This document shows positions 1-12,379 of a stretch of 64,000 bases of DNA, one piece after another. Source of the stretch: Gnetum montanum (Eukaryota > Streptophyta > Gnetopsida > Gnetales > Gnetaceae). Within the stretch, counting starts at the first letter, position 1. The number at the start of each line of letters is the position of its first letter. The position numbers and the translations under genes are program-made. The notes under the pieces are model-generated. The model had not been told where the DNA came from. It saw only the letters and a program-made list of their open reading frames with translations, and ran no database searches. Location of the stretch: NCBI GenBank assembly GCA_015680685.1, contig MNCI01002869.1:216538-280537 (forward strand), read 5' to 3'.

Positions 1-1348
1 AAACTTAGAAATTAAAACTTTATTGAGAAAGAATAAAGAGTAAGTTAGAGAAGTGTGTACAAATGATGCCTGGATAAGCAAAAAGGGGGTTCACTTATAT
101 AGAAGTTCAAAGCCCATTGAAGCTAATGTGATATACTCAACGACCCAGGTGCTAAGCCACTCCTAATGCTATCAAACCTTCCTCAACTATTATAACCTTA
201 GATCCACAAGTCAGGTTACTACTAGGAGGGATGAGAAAAGTGAAAAATTTGGATGATAGATTGCTCCATGCTGGGGTTTGGAAATCCCAAAAGTGTAGTG
301 TTGATACGCAAAACCCAGAAATCTCCAAGTGGTTATGCTTCCACTATGGGGTTCTAGAGGATGCAAACATGGGATATTGTAAGAATCCATGAGTGCTTGA
401 AAATACCCCAAGTGTGAATTAGTGCTCGAAAAATTTCTTGTATGCTTAATGAGAAATTTTCTCCACTTGCTTAAAATTTCTAGAACTTGTAAATGGTGTT
501 GAAGGCTTTTTCTTATAGGTTCTTTGGGCCATGAATGGGGCTGAAAATGGCCATGATTTGGCTGAAAAAATGGTTGCAAATTAGCTATAAATTGATTGCA
601 AATTGGCTGCCAAATTTAGATGATATGGGTACCAAATTTATTTTTTTGTGGGAGGTGGGGGGAGGGCAAGGAGAGAGAGGGGTTACTATACATAGTAAGT
701 GCTTCCTCCCATGATGATTCCATTTACTATAAATATTAACTAGGGCACACCTTCCATGTTGCAAATGAATCTTCTATGTTGAGCTCTCCAACATGCTTGC
801 TAAAGTGGTTGCTCAATGTTGAAGTGCATGAAGTGATGAATTTTGGCTTTGTGGCTTCCACATTAGGGGATGTAATTTTCTACACTTGGGGTGAAGACTC
901 CACATTGGGGGGAAACCTTGACACTAAGGGGGGAAGGTTTTCAGGCTATACATGTGGTCTCCATGCTAAAGGGGGAATGTTTCTGAAACCTCCACCCTTC
1001 CATGTTGGGGTTAGATGAGATTTATTCCTTGCATGTGCTTCTAGCATAGAAAAATGTATACCCCCCATAAAACCCATCAATTTCATTTTTGGCATTTCAA
1101 AAGGCATTTTTGATCCCTCCACCCCACCACTAAGCCCAAATATAGATACTAGATGACTTTTTTCACTTGGGCAATGAGTCTTTAACCACTTATATAACAT
1201 TTTTTAGTCCAAAAATTATAAAGTATGTAAAATTTCCTATTCTGGGTTATAATATTTACATTTACAATGAAGTATTGCTTCAAGTTTCATGAGGTGAAAG
1301 CTACATGATGAAGATTGACTATAACATGCATATTTTTATGGTGTTTCA
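1..1348 (-). mobile_element. Tat-lineage LTR, partial, inserted in Athila-A gag
   Basis: Read on the minus strand it begins TGAAACACC at 1348, the same start as the other Tat LTRs here. It aligns along most of its length, in inverted orientation, with the 3' LTR starting at 40953: shared blocks include a G-rich stretch, GTGGAGCAATCTA, GCATTAGGAGTGGCTT and AATAAAGTTTTAA. A minus-strand TATATAA lies at 95-101 and an AATAAA-type signal near 15-20, so U3 and R are present and U5 continues beyond position 1. Sequence to the right (1349 on) matches Athila-B gag from 61805 without a break, which fixes the insertion point. The expected target duplication would be AATAA (1349-1353), but its partner is outside the window. 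Whether this is a solo LTR or the 5' LTR of a whole element cannot be decided. The LTR has a few open frames up to 122 codons, none with recognisable protein features. Confidence 0.85.
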
Positions 1349-2880
1349 AATAATATCCCTAGATTTTGGGGGGATATAACTTAGATCCATAGATCCATCT
1401 TCAAGCCTTTCATGATGTCGATGCCTTGCAAAACATAGAAAATGATTATCCAAAACTTAAGCTATTCCCCAAGACACTCATAAAAGAAGCAAAAATTTGG
1501 TACCATTTCTTCAAGTTGGAATCAATTTGCAGATGGTGTACAATGCTTGATTTGTTGAATGATAAATATTAAATGTAGTTCAAAGTATTCAATTTGAGAA
1601 AGAAAATCCAAAGTTAGTGAAAAAGAACACATGAACTCTTAGATGCAGCCATGGGTAGGTATTACTCCATTTTGCACAAATGTCCTAGCCATGGTTATTC
1701 TCAATGGGTGTAGCTTTTCCATATCATAGATGGGCTCCAATTAGGAACAAGAAGAACTCTTGGGATATATGTCCAAGGGAGACTATTAGAACTAAGAGTT
1801 CATTAGATTCAAATATTGATTAAGCAAGTTGTAAAAGGAGAAGGTGAGTTGAGAAAATGAAAAAGTGCTAAGGAGTATAATTGGGATCCTTCCATTAGAA
1901 AAAAGGAGATTCAATTTTTTGATAGTGAGGGAAAGGCACCATTTGATGAATTGATGTAATGAAAAAACTTACCAATTCAAAAATTTGTATCTAAAATTTT
2001 GGCTAAGGTTGATAAAATGTGGGAATCTTCAGATAAAAAATTTTAAATTGCTCTAAAAATTACAGAAGAATCCCAAGAGCAAGGTAGTGACCATGACCAT
2101 AAGAGAACAAAAGAAGTTGAACATGCCTCCCAAAGGAGTAAGGATAAGGTTGCAATAGTAGAAGAGGTTTTGGAGTTAGAATCAGATGATTATGGTCAAT
2201 GTGACATCTGCCAATATGAACATCCCAAGGGATGTTTCCCTATTATGTCACACTTATAGGAATCTGGGGTGTATGTTTTGAATCCTAGATAACATGAAGG
2301 CAAGCACCTAGAAGGTTGACTTATCCTCAAGGTAACCCAAGGTAGTTCCACCATCAACAACAGGCTTATTATCAAAGTGGAGCTTCACCACAATCATATG
2401 AGTAGTACCATTAGTGGTAGCAACCACAGTTATGTGGGATGCCATGACTAAGGCAGTAATATCTATACAAGAAGCTAGATCTATATGGGTACTATGTTTA
2501 GTCACACATGTCTCTGCATGATTCTTCTAGTCATGCTTCTCTTCAGCATCATGACTACCTTCTAGAGTATTACAAAACTCATTCTTCATCTCCTATAAAG
2601 GAATTCCCATATCCTTATCATCCTTCTTATCCTTTAGCACATGTTCCTCCATCCTCAACCTAATTACCACTTGCTCCATTCATGCAGGGAAAAATTTCCA
2701 CATAGCCATAGTAATGTAATGCTACCAGGGCTATTAACTTACATCTAACTCCTCAACCAAGTGGTTTAGAATCTAGATCTTGTAAAAGATCATTCTTCTA
2801 AATCAATAGTTCCACAAAGCCATCACCAACTTACACGGTTGTTTGTCCTCTATTTCCTTCATCCTTTGCATCTATTTCTT
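1349..2880 (+). pseudogene. gag: Athila-A gag, 3' part, degenerate
   Basis: Structural capsid gene remnant. It aligns base for base with Athila-B gag from 61805: both show a short block around the words for phenylalanine-glutamine-glycine-glycine-tyrosine, then a Trp-Tyr-containing capsid segment (about 1490-1520), an Arg-Arg-Thr-Leu-Gly segment (1745-1765), and an acidic Asp-Glu-Leu-Pro-Ile block (1930-1975). The capsid core is therefore recognisable only by comparison with its sister copy. Multiple in-frame TAG/TGA codons and small indels abolish coding. The start codon is missing because the preceding part was separated by the LTR insertion at 1348. The last 700 bases correspond to the proline- and glutamine-rich linker before protease. 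Confidence 0.8.
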
Positions 2881-2924
2881 TTAAGATCCCTTTAAACCAA
2901 ACACCTTCCAAGATCTACATAATC

Positions 2925-3420
2925 ATGTTAACCCATGTTGTATCTAATTGGATCAAGCTTGGAAAGCTTCCCAGGAAAAGTGATGATCCTAGAAGTCCTC
3001 TCATGTACTTGCAAATTACTGGAAATGAGTCATGTAAGGCTCTTCTTGATTTAGGTTCTAGTGTTAATATGATTTTTCATGAAATGTTTAATGCTTGGAA
3101 CTTGCATCCTTTTAAGAATAGTAATATCTATTTAGAATTGGTAGATTAGTTCATCACTATTCCCTTGGAATTAGTTGAGGACATTATGACCACTATGTGT
3201 GGACGGTTGTATCCTGCCAATTTCCTAATGATCAAAGTTGAAAATTGTAAAGGAGACTTCCCAATCATTATGGGAAGGGCTTGGTTGAGCACTATTAATG
3301 AGTGAATGGGCATCAAAGATCTTTCCCTAGAGATTTCCAAGGAAAATTCATTTGAAAAGATTGAGAAGTAAGTTCCATGCATTGTCTATAATGATACAAG
3401 GTGCAACTATATGCAGAAAC
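2925..3420 (+). pseudogene. pro: Athila-A aspartic protease, degenerate
   Basis: Retropepsin-type protease that would process the Gag-Pol polyprotein. The frame reads through an ALLDLGSSVN active-site block (about 3035-3070; the catalytic aspartate is in DLGS) and, after a TAG at about 3147, a GDFPIIMGRAWLS block (about 3250-3295), which is the conserved C-terminal flap/ILGR-like region. The same blocks occur in Athila-B at 63280-63540, where the active-site aspartate is lost. Stops include TAG at about 3147 and TGA at about 3302. The segment to 3700 is a poorly conserved linker before RT. Confidence 0.82.
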
Positions 3421-3839
3421 TATAGTCTATTAAAAGCACATCAATAAAATCATGTAGATAGTGCATAGATGAATCTAAAATCCAAAGGTACCTGTACATA
3501 GAATCCACAAAAAAAGAGGATGCCAAGTGGTTGATAGCTGATTCTAAAAGCAGCACACTTTGTGCATGGAACCTATTAAGAGCCTAACTTATGCCTATGT
3601 TGGTTATGGATGAACTAGAGCAAGTTCATCATCAACTCTTTGATGATGAACCTAATGATACCAATTGGGAAGAGTTGAATATCCTTGATAGTTTTAAATA
3701 GGAGTCTTTAGAGTTGAAAACTCTACCTACTATCATGGAATATGCATTTCTAAAAATTGACAAGTCAGTAAAAATCAATGCCAACCTTTCTCCTAAGTAG
3801 AAAAGAATGTTGTTGAAGGTTGTTAAGAAATGGCCAACA

Positions 3840-5150
3840 AAATTTTCTTGGTCATATCCTAAACTCATAGGGATTGGTCCTAGGATATGTTAACATCACA
3901 TCTATATTGATTCGACCATGAAGCCAAAAAGGCAACTACAGTGGTGGTTGAATCCCAAATTAAAATAGATTTTCAAAGAGGAAATTGAACAACTCATCAA
4001 GGTGGGATTCATCTATTCAGTTTTGGATAGAAAGTGGGTTAGCCCACTTGTAATTGTTCCAAAGAAAGGTGGAAATCGGTAGGTTTGTATTGATTTTAGG
4101 CTATTGAACATCACGATGTTTAAAGATCACTTTCCATTACCATTTGTGGACCAAGTGTTGAATACTATTTCTTGGCATTGGTATTATAGCTTCCTAGATG
4201 GTTATAGTGGCTATAACCAAATTCATATCACACCCAAGGATTAAGCCAAAACAACATTCACAAGTCCCTAAGGGACTTTTTCATATCGTAAGATTCCCTT
4301 TGGTTTGTGCAATGCCCCTACAACTTTTGAACACCTTGTCCTAAGCAATTTTTAGTAGTAGATTGGTAGTGGAATGGAAGTCTTCATTGATGAATTCTTC
4401 ACCTATGGTGCTACATTTGAGTAAGTCATGGACTACGTTAAGAAAGTGGTTAAAAGGTGCATGGAGTCTAATCTTTGGCTCAATTGACAAAAGAACCATC
4501 TCATGGTCTAGGAGGACATTATGTTAAGGCATAGAATTTCTCAAGTAGGGATTTAGATGAACCCTGAATGGATTCAAGTCATGCAAGGAATAACCTAACA
4601 ACTAAAAATCATTAAAGATGTTTGGTCATTCCTTGGATATAATGGCTACTGCCAAAAATTTATAGAGAATTTCTTTATGGTTATAAAACTATTAGTTGAG
4701 ATCACAAAGAAAGAAGCTCCATTCATATGGACTAAGGAATGAGAAAAGACATTTCAATAGCTTAAGGAAAATCTTGTAGAGACTCCAATTCTCACATCTT
4801 GATGGATGCATCAAACTATACCTTGGGATCTATGCTTACATAGTTGATCAATCGAAAACATTCATATTACATCCATTGCACAAGCTAAAGAATTGTTGGT
4901 GCATAAATCAATTACACCACAATGGAAAATGTGCTAATGGTAGTGGTGTATTCTTTGAAGTTTAGGAACTATGTGCTTGGATACAAGATATTTGTGCACA
5001 TTGATCATAGTGCCACTCACTTCCTAATGAATAAACCAATGGTGAGCCCCCATGTCATATGGTGGCCAGTGATCTTACAGGAGTTTGATCTTACCATTTT
5101 AGATTGAAAGAAAACTAAGAATGTGGTTGTTGATCATTTGTCTTAGTTAC
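3840..5150 (+). pseudogene. pol: Athila-A reverse transcriptase and RNase H, degenerate
   Basis: RT copies the RNA genome into DNA; RNase H removes the RNA strand. The RT blocks appear in order: a basic LNPK segment (3945-3965), KWVSP and VIVPKKGG (4030-4075), CIDFRLLN (4085-4110), FLDGYSGYNQ (4192-4222), FGLCNAP (4300-4320) and VFIDEFFTYG (4380-4410), where the usual FMDD reads FIDE, so the second catalytic aspartate is lost. A thumb block with SFLGYNGYC is at 4628-4655. RNase H follows with DASNYTLG (about 4804-4830), the TTMEN block (4915-4930) and VVDHLS near 5130. More than ten in-frame stops. The order and motifs are characteristic of Athila rather than Tat. Confidence 0.87.
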
Positions 5151-5350
5151 GATGGGATAACAGAAAGGATAAGAACTCGCTCTCTAATCAATTTTTTGAT
5201 GAACTCCTCATTACCAATGCAATAAATGAGCAAGTGCCCACTTAAAAAAAATAGTATGATGGAATCCTCACTTATCTTCTCACTCAAGAGATGCCATAAG
5301 AGTTAGATCATCAAAAGAAACAAAAATTTCTTCATCAAGCCAAACACTTC

Positions 5351-6475
5351 ATGGAGATTAATAAACACCTTTACAAGGTGTGCACCGATGGTTTAGTTCA
5401 TTGGTGTGTTCTTGATGTTGACCAACTGCATGTTCTCCAAGATGCTCATGAGGGTCCTTGTGGGGACCATTATGCAAGGAGATGCATAGCCATTAAAATC
5501 CTAATGGCAAGATACTATTGGTTGATAATCCTTAGGGATGCCCAGGAATTCATCCATTCTTATGAACACTATCAACAAGATGGTGGGATAATCGCTCAAA
5601 TGGAGGTACCTCAACAATGGATCCAACCATTAAAATCCTTCGACATCTAAGACATAGACTTCATGGATTTCATCACACCTATGTTAAATGAAAAGACATA
5701 AATAATAGTGGCTATTAACTATTGTATAAAATGGGTAGAAGCAGTAGCTATCATTGATTGTACATATTCCACTACAACATAATTTGTACAACAAAATATT
5801 GTAAATAGGTTTGGAGTGCCATGTGCACTGATTTTTGACAATGGTACTCATTTTATAGGTGCTAGTTTTCACAAGCTCATGCAATGCTTAAGGATTGAAC
5901 ATAAATTAACAACACCCTACCACACCCAAGCTAATGTTCAAGTAAAGGTTACCAATAGAAAGATCACAAAAATCTTAACAAGAATAGTTAGCAAATATAG
6001 AAGAGACTAGAGCACAAAACTTAATGATGCCCTTTGGACATACTGCTCAATATGGAAACTCCCTATAGGCTACTCTTCCTATGAGATAGTGTACAAAAAA
6101 TTATCAACTCTTCTAATTCAATCTGAGCTCTATACAATTTCAATAGCTTATGACCTTAAACTTGACTAGAGCCTAGCACAAAAAGAGAGATTGATCAGCC
6201 TTAACATGATAGATGAGAATTGATTAGTGGCCCTATCCTTGAATGAAGTGCACAAATAATTTAGTGAAAAATTCAACGACCTTACAATATGGAAGGTAAA
6301 ATTTCAACCTGGAGATAAGGTCCTATACTAAAGCACCACAAATGTACCTAAATGAACTAAGTTTCAAACGTTGTGGGTAAGGCCTTATATCATTTATGAA
6401 ATCTTTCCTTCTAGAGCCATGTTGATTTACAAACCTAACAACCCAAACAAAAATTAGTTTTTCCACATGCAACAA
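5351..6475 (+). pseudogene. int: Athila-A integrase, degenerate
   Basis: DDE-type integrase that joins the cDNA to host DNA. The N-terminal HHCC zinc domain is visible from about 5445 to 5580 but damaged: cysteines of the usual CDQC pair read Tyr and His. The catalytic core follows: an aspartate in DIDFMDFI (5653-5676), the second in FDNGTHFIG (about 5836-5862), and the position of the catalytic glutamate reads Lys in NRKITKIL (about 5955), a G-to-A change. The C-terminal GDKVLY block is near 6315 and the end near 6475. Stops at several expected Gln/Trp codons. Confidence 0.85.
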
Positions 6476-6479
6476 CTAA

Positions 6480-9252
6480 AACCTTTCCATGAGTCCAAGC
6501 ATGCAAGCAAAATTAATGTCTCATCAGATAGACAACCATGCTCAATCCTTCAAATATCCCCCTTCTAACTTAGTTGTGAGGGAGATGGCCATCCATGCTA
6601 ATTTATTATGTGGCTCCTCAGTTTTCCTAATTTTTTGTTTTACACTTTTCTTATTTTTATATCATTTTTATTTTACACTTTGTGATTTTTTGAAATTTTG
6701 TTTTACAACATCATTTGTATGTTTTATTTTTCTTGAATATTTTTATAATTTCGTGTATACTTTACTTTATTTTGATGTGAATTTTATTATCAACATGACT
6801 CAATGATGTTATAGGTGTTTGCTAATGGTGGGTTTTACCTAATATTTTTGATTGCTAATGTCTAGTTTCTATTTTTGAATTTTGAGAATTAATAACTAAG
6901 AAATGTTTCTTTTTCATGAAATAGGTAATGAATCCATGCCATCCACCCATCCACCAACTCTATGGTTTTCCTAGTTTTGGAAGTATGAGGTTCCTTTTTC
7001 ATTAATAAAGCTTTAACAAAATTGTGACCTTGGTAGTTTCCAAACTTGCAAAAGACTCAAGGTTTGAAAAGTATGTGACTTCAAGGGGATTCAATACTCT
7101 TTATGCCTCTCTACTTTCTTGAGTGCATGTGTGTCTTCATATATTTTTTACCATTTTATGTCAACCAATAATAGGAAGTTGAATAAGTATTTGCATGGTG
7201 TTGTTCCTATCTAAAAAAATGAAAAAATGATGAGAATTCAAAGCACATCCCTTAGACAAAATAAATGGGCTACAAGCACTAGTTGTGGGACTAGAAAGAC
7301 ATGTTACCCATGCTTGAAGGTCCCCTCTAACTAACATCCTTTCCACTTTTATACTTCTCTTTTCTTCTCAAATAAGGAATGGTGGTTGTCTATGGGAGCA
7401 TTCTTGCATCTCAAGGGGCTGGACTAGTCCTAGATAGGTGATGCAAAGTCATTGAAAGTGGTTGGTCTTAATCTAGACTAAGGGTGAACTTTATTGTGTC
7501 ATTTAACCATACAATCCACAAGGAATTTCATGTGATCATGATTGGGACATCCATTCCTTCCTCTATCTCATCCATCAATTCTTTCCATAACTTAACTCGT
7601 TGTAGGTTTTCATGTTTTTGTTTAATGTCTTAGTTTGACATGTTTAAATTCCTAAGTAGATTCTTCCAGATTTGGTCCTTAACTTTTCATAACCATTAAT
7701 CAAGTATGGGGCCCAAGGACTCCTTAATTAAGGTTATGCAAGGGCAAAAAAGGGGCATAAGATTACTATGGTAAGGACCCACTTGCATAGCTCTTAGTTG
7801 GGCTAGTTAAGTTTATTTTCCTTGGGCATTTTGGTAATCAAATGTTTTGAATTCCCCATTATTTTCATCTAGTTGTGTGCTCCTTAAGATATTTCTCCAA
7901 TTATTCTTCATATTTTTTGGAATCTTTAGTCATCTTCATGTATGTCATTGTGTTCTTGGCTTTTTGGGCTTCCATATGACTCTAATTTCATTTAATAATT
8001 CCTTGTATTTTTTTTTAATTTTGACTTGGTAAATAGTGATGAATAGCTATGTTGACTACACCCCTATGAGGCATGGGAAAAATTCTATGTATAACACCCA
8101 CCACTTAGGAATATTTGGCCATTTTCTTCAAATGTAAGAGATGTTTTTGCAATTTTTTGGAGTTCAAAACCTTCCAAAGCCTATAACTTTCACACCATTT
8201 TTTTGATTCACTCTATTCTTTGACCTTGTAGCTTTTGGAGGTATGCTTTGTGTTTTGGGGCCCACAAACATTAGGTTGTTTATAGAAAATTTTTCAAAAT
8301 TTTTCTAACTCCCCCATGGGTTTAATAAATAAAAGAATATTAAATCATAAACCTATGAGAGTTAAACCCTTTCAACATACTCTAGTGACCTATCTAATTA
8401 GATAATAATAAAATAATATTAAAATAATCAAACTAGGCATGATCACAACTTAGCTAAGTGTAACTACCCCAAGGAATAAGGTATTCCAAATGTTTCAAAA
8501 GTTACACAATAAGTGCTAATCCTTGATCATGTTGTGATTATAGAATGCACCTAGACTAAAATGCCTACAAGTAGGTGGACCATCTCAACCAAGGAAATAA
8601 TGACTCAGAGTTGGAAGGAAGAAGCAAGAACAAGCCCAAGACTAGGTAGCAAAAACTTATGCAATGGGACCTCTTTAGGAGAAGTTTGAAGTAAAATCTA
8701 TCCAATAGATTCCCAAGAAAGTAGTCATAAACAAACAATCCTATCAAGATGAGGCATTAGGACCAATGGTAAGACTAGAGGTCACATTGACTCAAGCATA
8801 CCTTGATCAAATCAAGCATCATGACATCCAACATTCACTTCTCTAAGAATTAAACTTTGGACCATCCTTAAAACATGCTCCACTAGAAGTTATGATGTAG
8901 TTGCAATTGCCACAGGACAACCACAACTGCCTTAACCACTATGTGCACCTAAATTAAGAGAGGGTTCTTCGGAGCCTCAAGAGCCATGACCTCTTGGGAC
9001 CATTGGAACTTCTTCCTCATATTTGCATCATTAGAGAAATTATCTTTGTCATTTTTGTCTTGGTGTTCAATTTTGTAGTTCTAAACACCAAATTTTTGTA
9101 ATGATTATAATTAAATACACTTGGGCACTTAGGTGTTTATTTGTATTTGTGTTTGTAAATGCCAGTAGCTAGTCAATAATTTCATATCTTCCCAAAATTT
9201 TACAAGAAACTTTATCCTTCTTTTGTTCACTTAAGAATGAGTTTTCATTTAG
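6480..9252 (+). other. Athila-A non-coding region between integrase and 3' LTR
   Basis: About 2.8 kb, very AT-rich and thymine-rich on the plus strand at the start (6620-6790). No reading frame above 105 codons and none resembling a known protein. Athila elements often carry an env-like gene here; I see no membrane-anchored protein or splice acceptor pattern that supports one. The segment 6540-6620 matches Athila-B at 63925-64000, which is the basis for calling a pol deletion there. Confidence 0.7.
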
Positions 9253-9263
9253 TCATGGGGGTA
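9253..9263 (+). other. Athila-A polypurine tract
   Basis: A purine-rich segment ending GGGGGTA lies directly before the LTR start TGATGAG at 9264. It is the expected position for priming of plus-strand DNA synthesis. Two pyrimidines interrupt it, in keeping with decay. Confidence 0.6.
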
Positions 9264-10140
9264 TGATGAGTTGCATTTTTTGGGTTATGTCAACAAGGCC
9301 TTGTCGATGTGACCCCATCAATGTGGTAGCGTTGATGTGGGATTTGATGCATTGACATGGCCTCATTGACATAATGTCTATTTTTTCCTATAAATGTACA
9401 CTCACCCACCATGTTTATGATATCTTTTATCATAATTGTAGTGTAGCTCTTGTAGTTTTATCATCCCAGAATTTAAAATATTTTTCTAAGTACCCATAGT
9501 AGGAGTCAATGAGTATGCAAATCTTTATTCAAGCACTATTATACCTAAGCACAGTAGTGTGTGCAACAATAAAGATGAGCTTTTTGATATACCTTGTAGC
9601 ACTTTGAAAAAGATTAATTTTTTATTTATGCATTTAGTGTTTTATGAAAATTTCTTTAATATTTTAAGTAATTAGGATAAATTAAGTTAATTTAAGGTAG
9701 ATTAAATGGTGATCAATTAAGCACATAAGTATGACCACTTCAAGCATGTGCTTGGCACTTGGTAATCCCAGTAACGCTTAATTTTTTATCACCCATTAGC
9801 ATTAAACGTGTTTGAGATGTGTACAACAAGTTGGAATGGATGCTTATGTTAGGATCAATTAGGTGTAGTTAGTTATATTAAATTAGAAATTTAATTATTT
9901 TATTTATTTTATTCATTAGTCTTTCTCCTTAGGCCACTTAAAACATAGAACATAAAAATGTTAGATATCATATGCCTCAGTTGCACTTAACCATACCTTT
10001 GCATTTCACAAGTGTAATTGAGAAGATAATGATTGTAGAAATTAGTTTTATTTCCTAGAGACTAGTGTACTTAGAAGGTTATATAAGTTCACAAAATTTA
10101 ACTGGATCATGCATGAATGCTTACTGATTCATATGGTTGG
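9264..10140 (+). mobile_element. Athila-A 3' LTR, main part (last 26 bases at 28046-28071)
   Basis: It begins TGATGAG and its detached end at 28071 reads CTCATCA, a perfect 7-bp terminal inverted repeat. A TATA box (TATAAAT) is at 9389-9395. It aligns with the 5' LTR of Athila-B (59730-60706) through blocks such as the GTAGGAGTC segment, the CAATAAAGATGA segment and GTAACGATTA/GTAACGCTTA. Removing Tat-I and one copy of its target duplication restores colinearity with 60650-60706. Total LTR length is about 903 bases. Confidence 0.9.
10136..10140. repeat. Target-site duplication GTTGG, left copy (Tat-I)
   Basis: GTTGG directly abuts the LTR start TGTACCG at 10141; the same five bases follow the other LTR at 28041-28045. 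Athila-B has the uninterrupted site (TATGGTTGAGTGTA at about 60672-60685), so the duplication is supported by an independent empty site. Confidence 0.93.
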
Positions 10141-11396
10141 TGTACCGCCCAAAATCGTCGGTCCTCAGCTGGAAAGAAAAATAGAGACCACGGGATCACG
10201 GGACGAGCACAGATGACCCTACCTTCGCCCGAGGGCGTGCTGGAATGCATGAAGATAGGGTACCTTGGGTGGTCCGCACGTGGATCAGACAAGGATTTCC
10301 CCGAGCACCACCGAAGTGTTATACGCTGGGTTATGTGTAAACGGAGCGTAAACTGTGAAACAGACGCAGACAGAGCATAAGCGTAAAGGGGCGTAAACAG
10401 GGTCGAGCGTAAACAGCGTAAACAAATATAGGCCCAGAGTAAGCGTATACGGGCATGAACAGTGTGAATAGCATACACAAGTGTAAAGAGCATAAGCAAA
10501 TGTAAACAACATAAGCAGTGCGGACGTATACGGATGCAAACGGAGCATGAACGTAAACAGGCATAAACGAAGCGTGGGCCAAATTAACATAAAACTGTAA
10601 AAGAACTTGCAACAAACGTAAACAGTGGATTACAGAGTCAAAATGTTGTGCACTGGTCTAACGCAGTCATGTAGGGACACAAGGAGGACGTAAAGCCCCG
10701 GTGGATGCAAGGATGCAGCTGGTTGGCACGGTAGGCAGAGCGTGGACTGTGCTCGGCGTACAGAACTTCCAGCGTAAGTGTAAGCATAAAGGGGTTTCTG
10801 GGCTCTTGTTTGCAGTGTAATTGCTCTAGGTCTGCTCTGGTAAATTTTTTCCGACCTCGAATTTACAGAAAACTGGGCTATTTATAGGGGTAGGGTTACC
10901 GAGAAAATTGGACTGGGAGACACGTGGCGTATAGACCGGGCGTTTACAATTTAGAAACATGGTATATGCTGGGCGTATACGCTACAATAGGCCGGCATAT
11001 ACGATGGGCGTATACACCGGGCGTATACGCTGGGAGTGGACCTGGATGGATGCTGGCGTATACGCTGGGGCGTGTACGCTGATGGATGCTGGATGTCGAC
11101 TTGCTTCAATTCTTGCTCCTGTTGCACCTACTGAGCGTGTGTGAGGTGTGTATGATGAGCATCAGGCGTAGACGCTGGGCGTAGACGCCGGGAGTAGACG
11201 CTGGGTGTAACACTTGGTTTAAAACTGGGCGTATACGCTGGGTGTATACGTTGGCACAACACTTAGTAAAAACCAGGTGTTTCGATTCTCAAAATTGCCC
11301 TGTGTGACTTCAAATGTAGCCAAAGTCATCTGTGGGTCACGAGGATCTGCTTCTTGTCAGACATATGCTAGACTCAAAAATTTTTGTGGTGTTTCA
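10141..11396 (-). mobile_element. Tat-I 3' LTR (1256 bp)
   Basis: Bounded by TGTACCG at 10141 and GTGTTTCA at 11396 (TGAAACAC...CGGTACA in element orientation). A minus-strand TATAAATA is at 10879-10886, preceded in element orientation by a cluster of GCGTATACGC-type words (10970-11270) and followed by a cluster of GCGTAAAC-type words (10340-10620). It matches the 5' LTR at 26088-28040 at both ends but only at roughly 70-75% by eye, and it lacks the 180-bp tandem array of that LTR. Overlapping short frames in 10107-10615 come from the repeats and are not genes. Confidence 0.9.
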
Positions 11397-11412
11397 TTGG
11401 CCCCTCTTTGTT
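11397..11412 (-). other. Tat-I polypurine tract
   Basis: On the minus strand it reads CAAAGAGGGGCCAA immediately before the 3' LTR start TGAAACACC. Tat-III has the near-identical CAAAGAGGGGCCAT at 40939-40952, also abutting its 3' LTR. It primes plus-strand DNA synthesis. Confidence 0.88.
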
Positions 11413-12379
11413 GACGCTTGAAGGAATCGACCTGAGAAGCGTCGACAAAGAAGCGCAAAACACCACAAGCAACTTGATGAAAGCTTTGTCCTTTGCCACT
11501 TGACCAGACATCATCGTACCGTGTTCAGTGGTGAATGGGATTGAAAGGGCGAGATTGGTAACTGGTAGAAGGGAAGGGATCGTGAGGATTGGTGACTGCC
11601 CAAGGGATCATGCTGGGGAAGTGGGATGTTCAGGGGGTGCGGCATGCCGGTCCTTGTCGATAGCCATCTTTTGGCAGACTCGGAATTCAAGCATGTGATG
11701 TGTGTCCTTTGGCGGAACAGTGTTCTTGGTGATTTTTCAAGAGAACCGGTTGTCACTACCAAAGCCACGGGGTGATGCTTCGCATTCTTTGGAGGAACAA
11801 CTCCCTTCTTTGGGGAAACTGTTAGCGGAGAGCCAAAGCCATGCGATAGGATGTTTCTTGACTGCTTTTGACATGAGTACGTATTTTCAAGACCGATACC
11901 TTCCTGCCTGGGGCTTATATGGGAAGTGCCGAGGGTCCCGTTTTTTTTGTTCTTTTTTTTGAACTTTGTTCTTGTACTCATGCGCGAATATTTTGTTTTG
12001 TGTGTTGCAACTACTGTAACGTTTCACAATGTGCAATAGTTTGGTAAACAGATAGTGGGTTTTCGGGGAATGGGAATGTGCGGGTTAACGGTTTGATTTA
12101 GTCTTGCTAGGTGGACAAATGGGCATTCCCTCATCTTGCTGCCAATGATGAAACACACTCTCGTACGAGAACTTTCGAGCATCATCCTACAAACACAACT
12201 CCAAAGAGACAAGAAAACCATGAGTGAACTAATGAGTTTAGATTTAAATAGCTGCAGGTGAACAAAAATATTGGGGTGATTCTGAGCATTGAATGCAAAT
12301 GTCGACAATGCTGATGAGGGATGCAATGATTCTGATGAATGAATGTGGTTGTGGAGTGAAGAGTAGAAGATGAACGTGC
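11413..12379. other. Tat-I region between 3' LTR and hairpin array, no gene recognised
   Basis: About 970 bases of balanced composition, unlike the AT-rich surroundings of the window. It holds loosely repeated phrases built around CTTTGG-CGGAACA and GGGGAAACTG (11660-11840). A minus-strand frame of 156 codons (11511-11981) and a plus-strand frame of 86 codons overlap it; neither shows a domain and they mask each other, so I do not call a gene. A remnant of a spliced additional gene cannot be excluded. Confidence 0.5.

Noticed and set aside
6489-6806. 105-codon frame after Athila-A integrase with hydrophobic Phe-rich sequence, a possible env-like protein
   Set aside because: The hydrophobic part comes from a thymine-rich stretch; its beginning is a shadow of the post-integrase segment shared with Athila-B; no signal peptide plus anchor arrangement.
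10107-10615. Four overlapping reading frames of 87-130 codons on both strands
   Set aside because: They lie in the Tat-I LTR and are kept open by GCGTAAAC-type repeats; no domain, and they mask each other.
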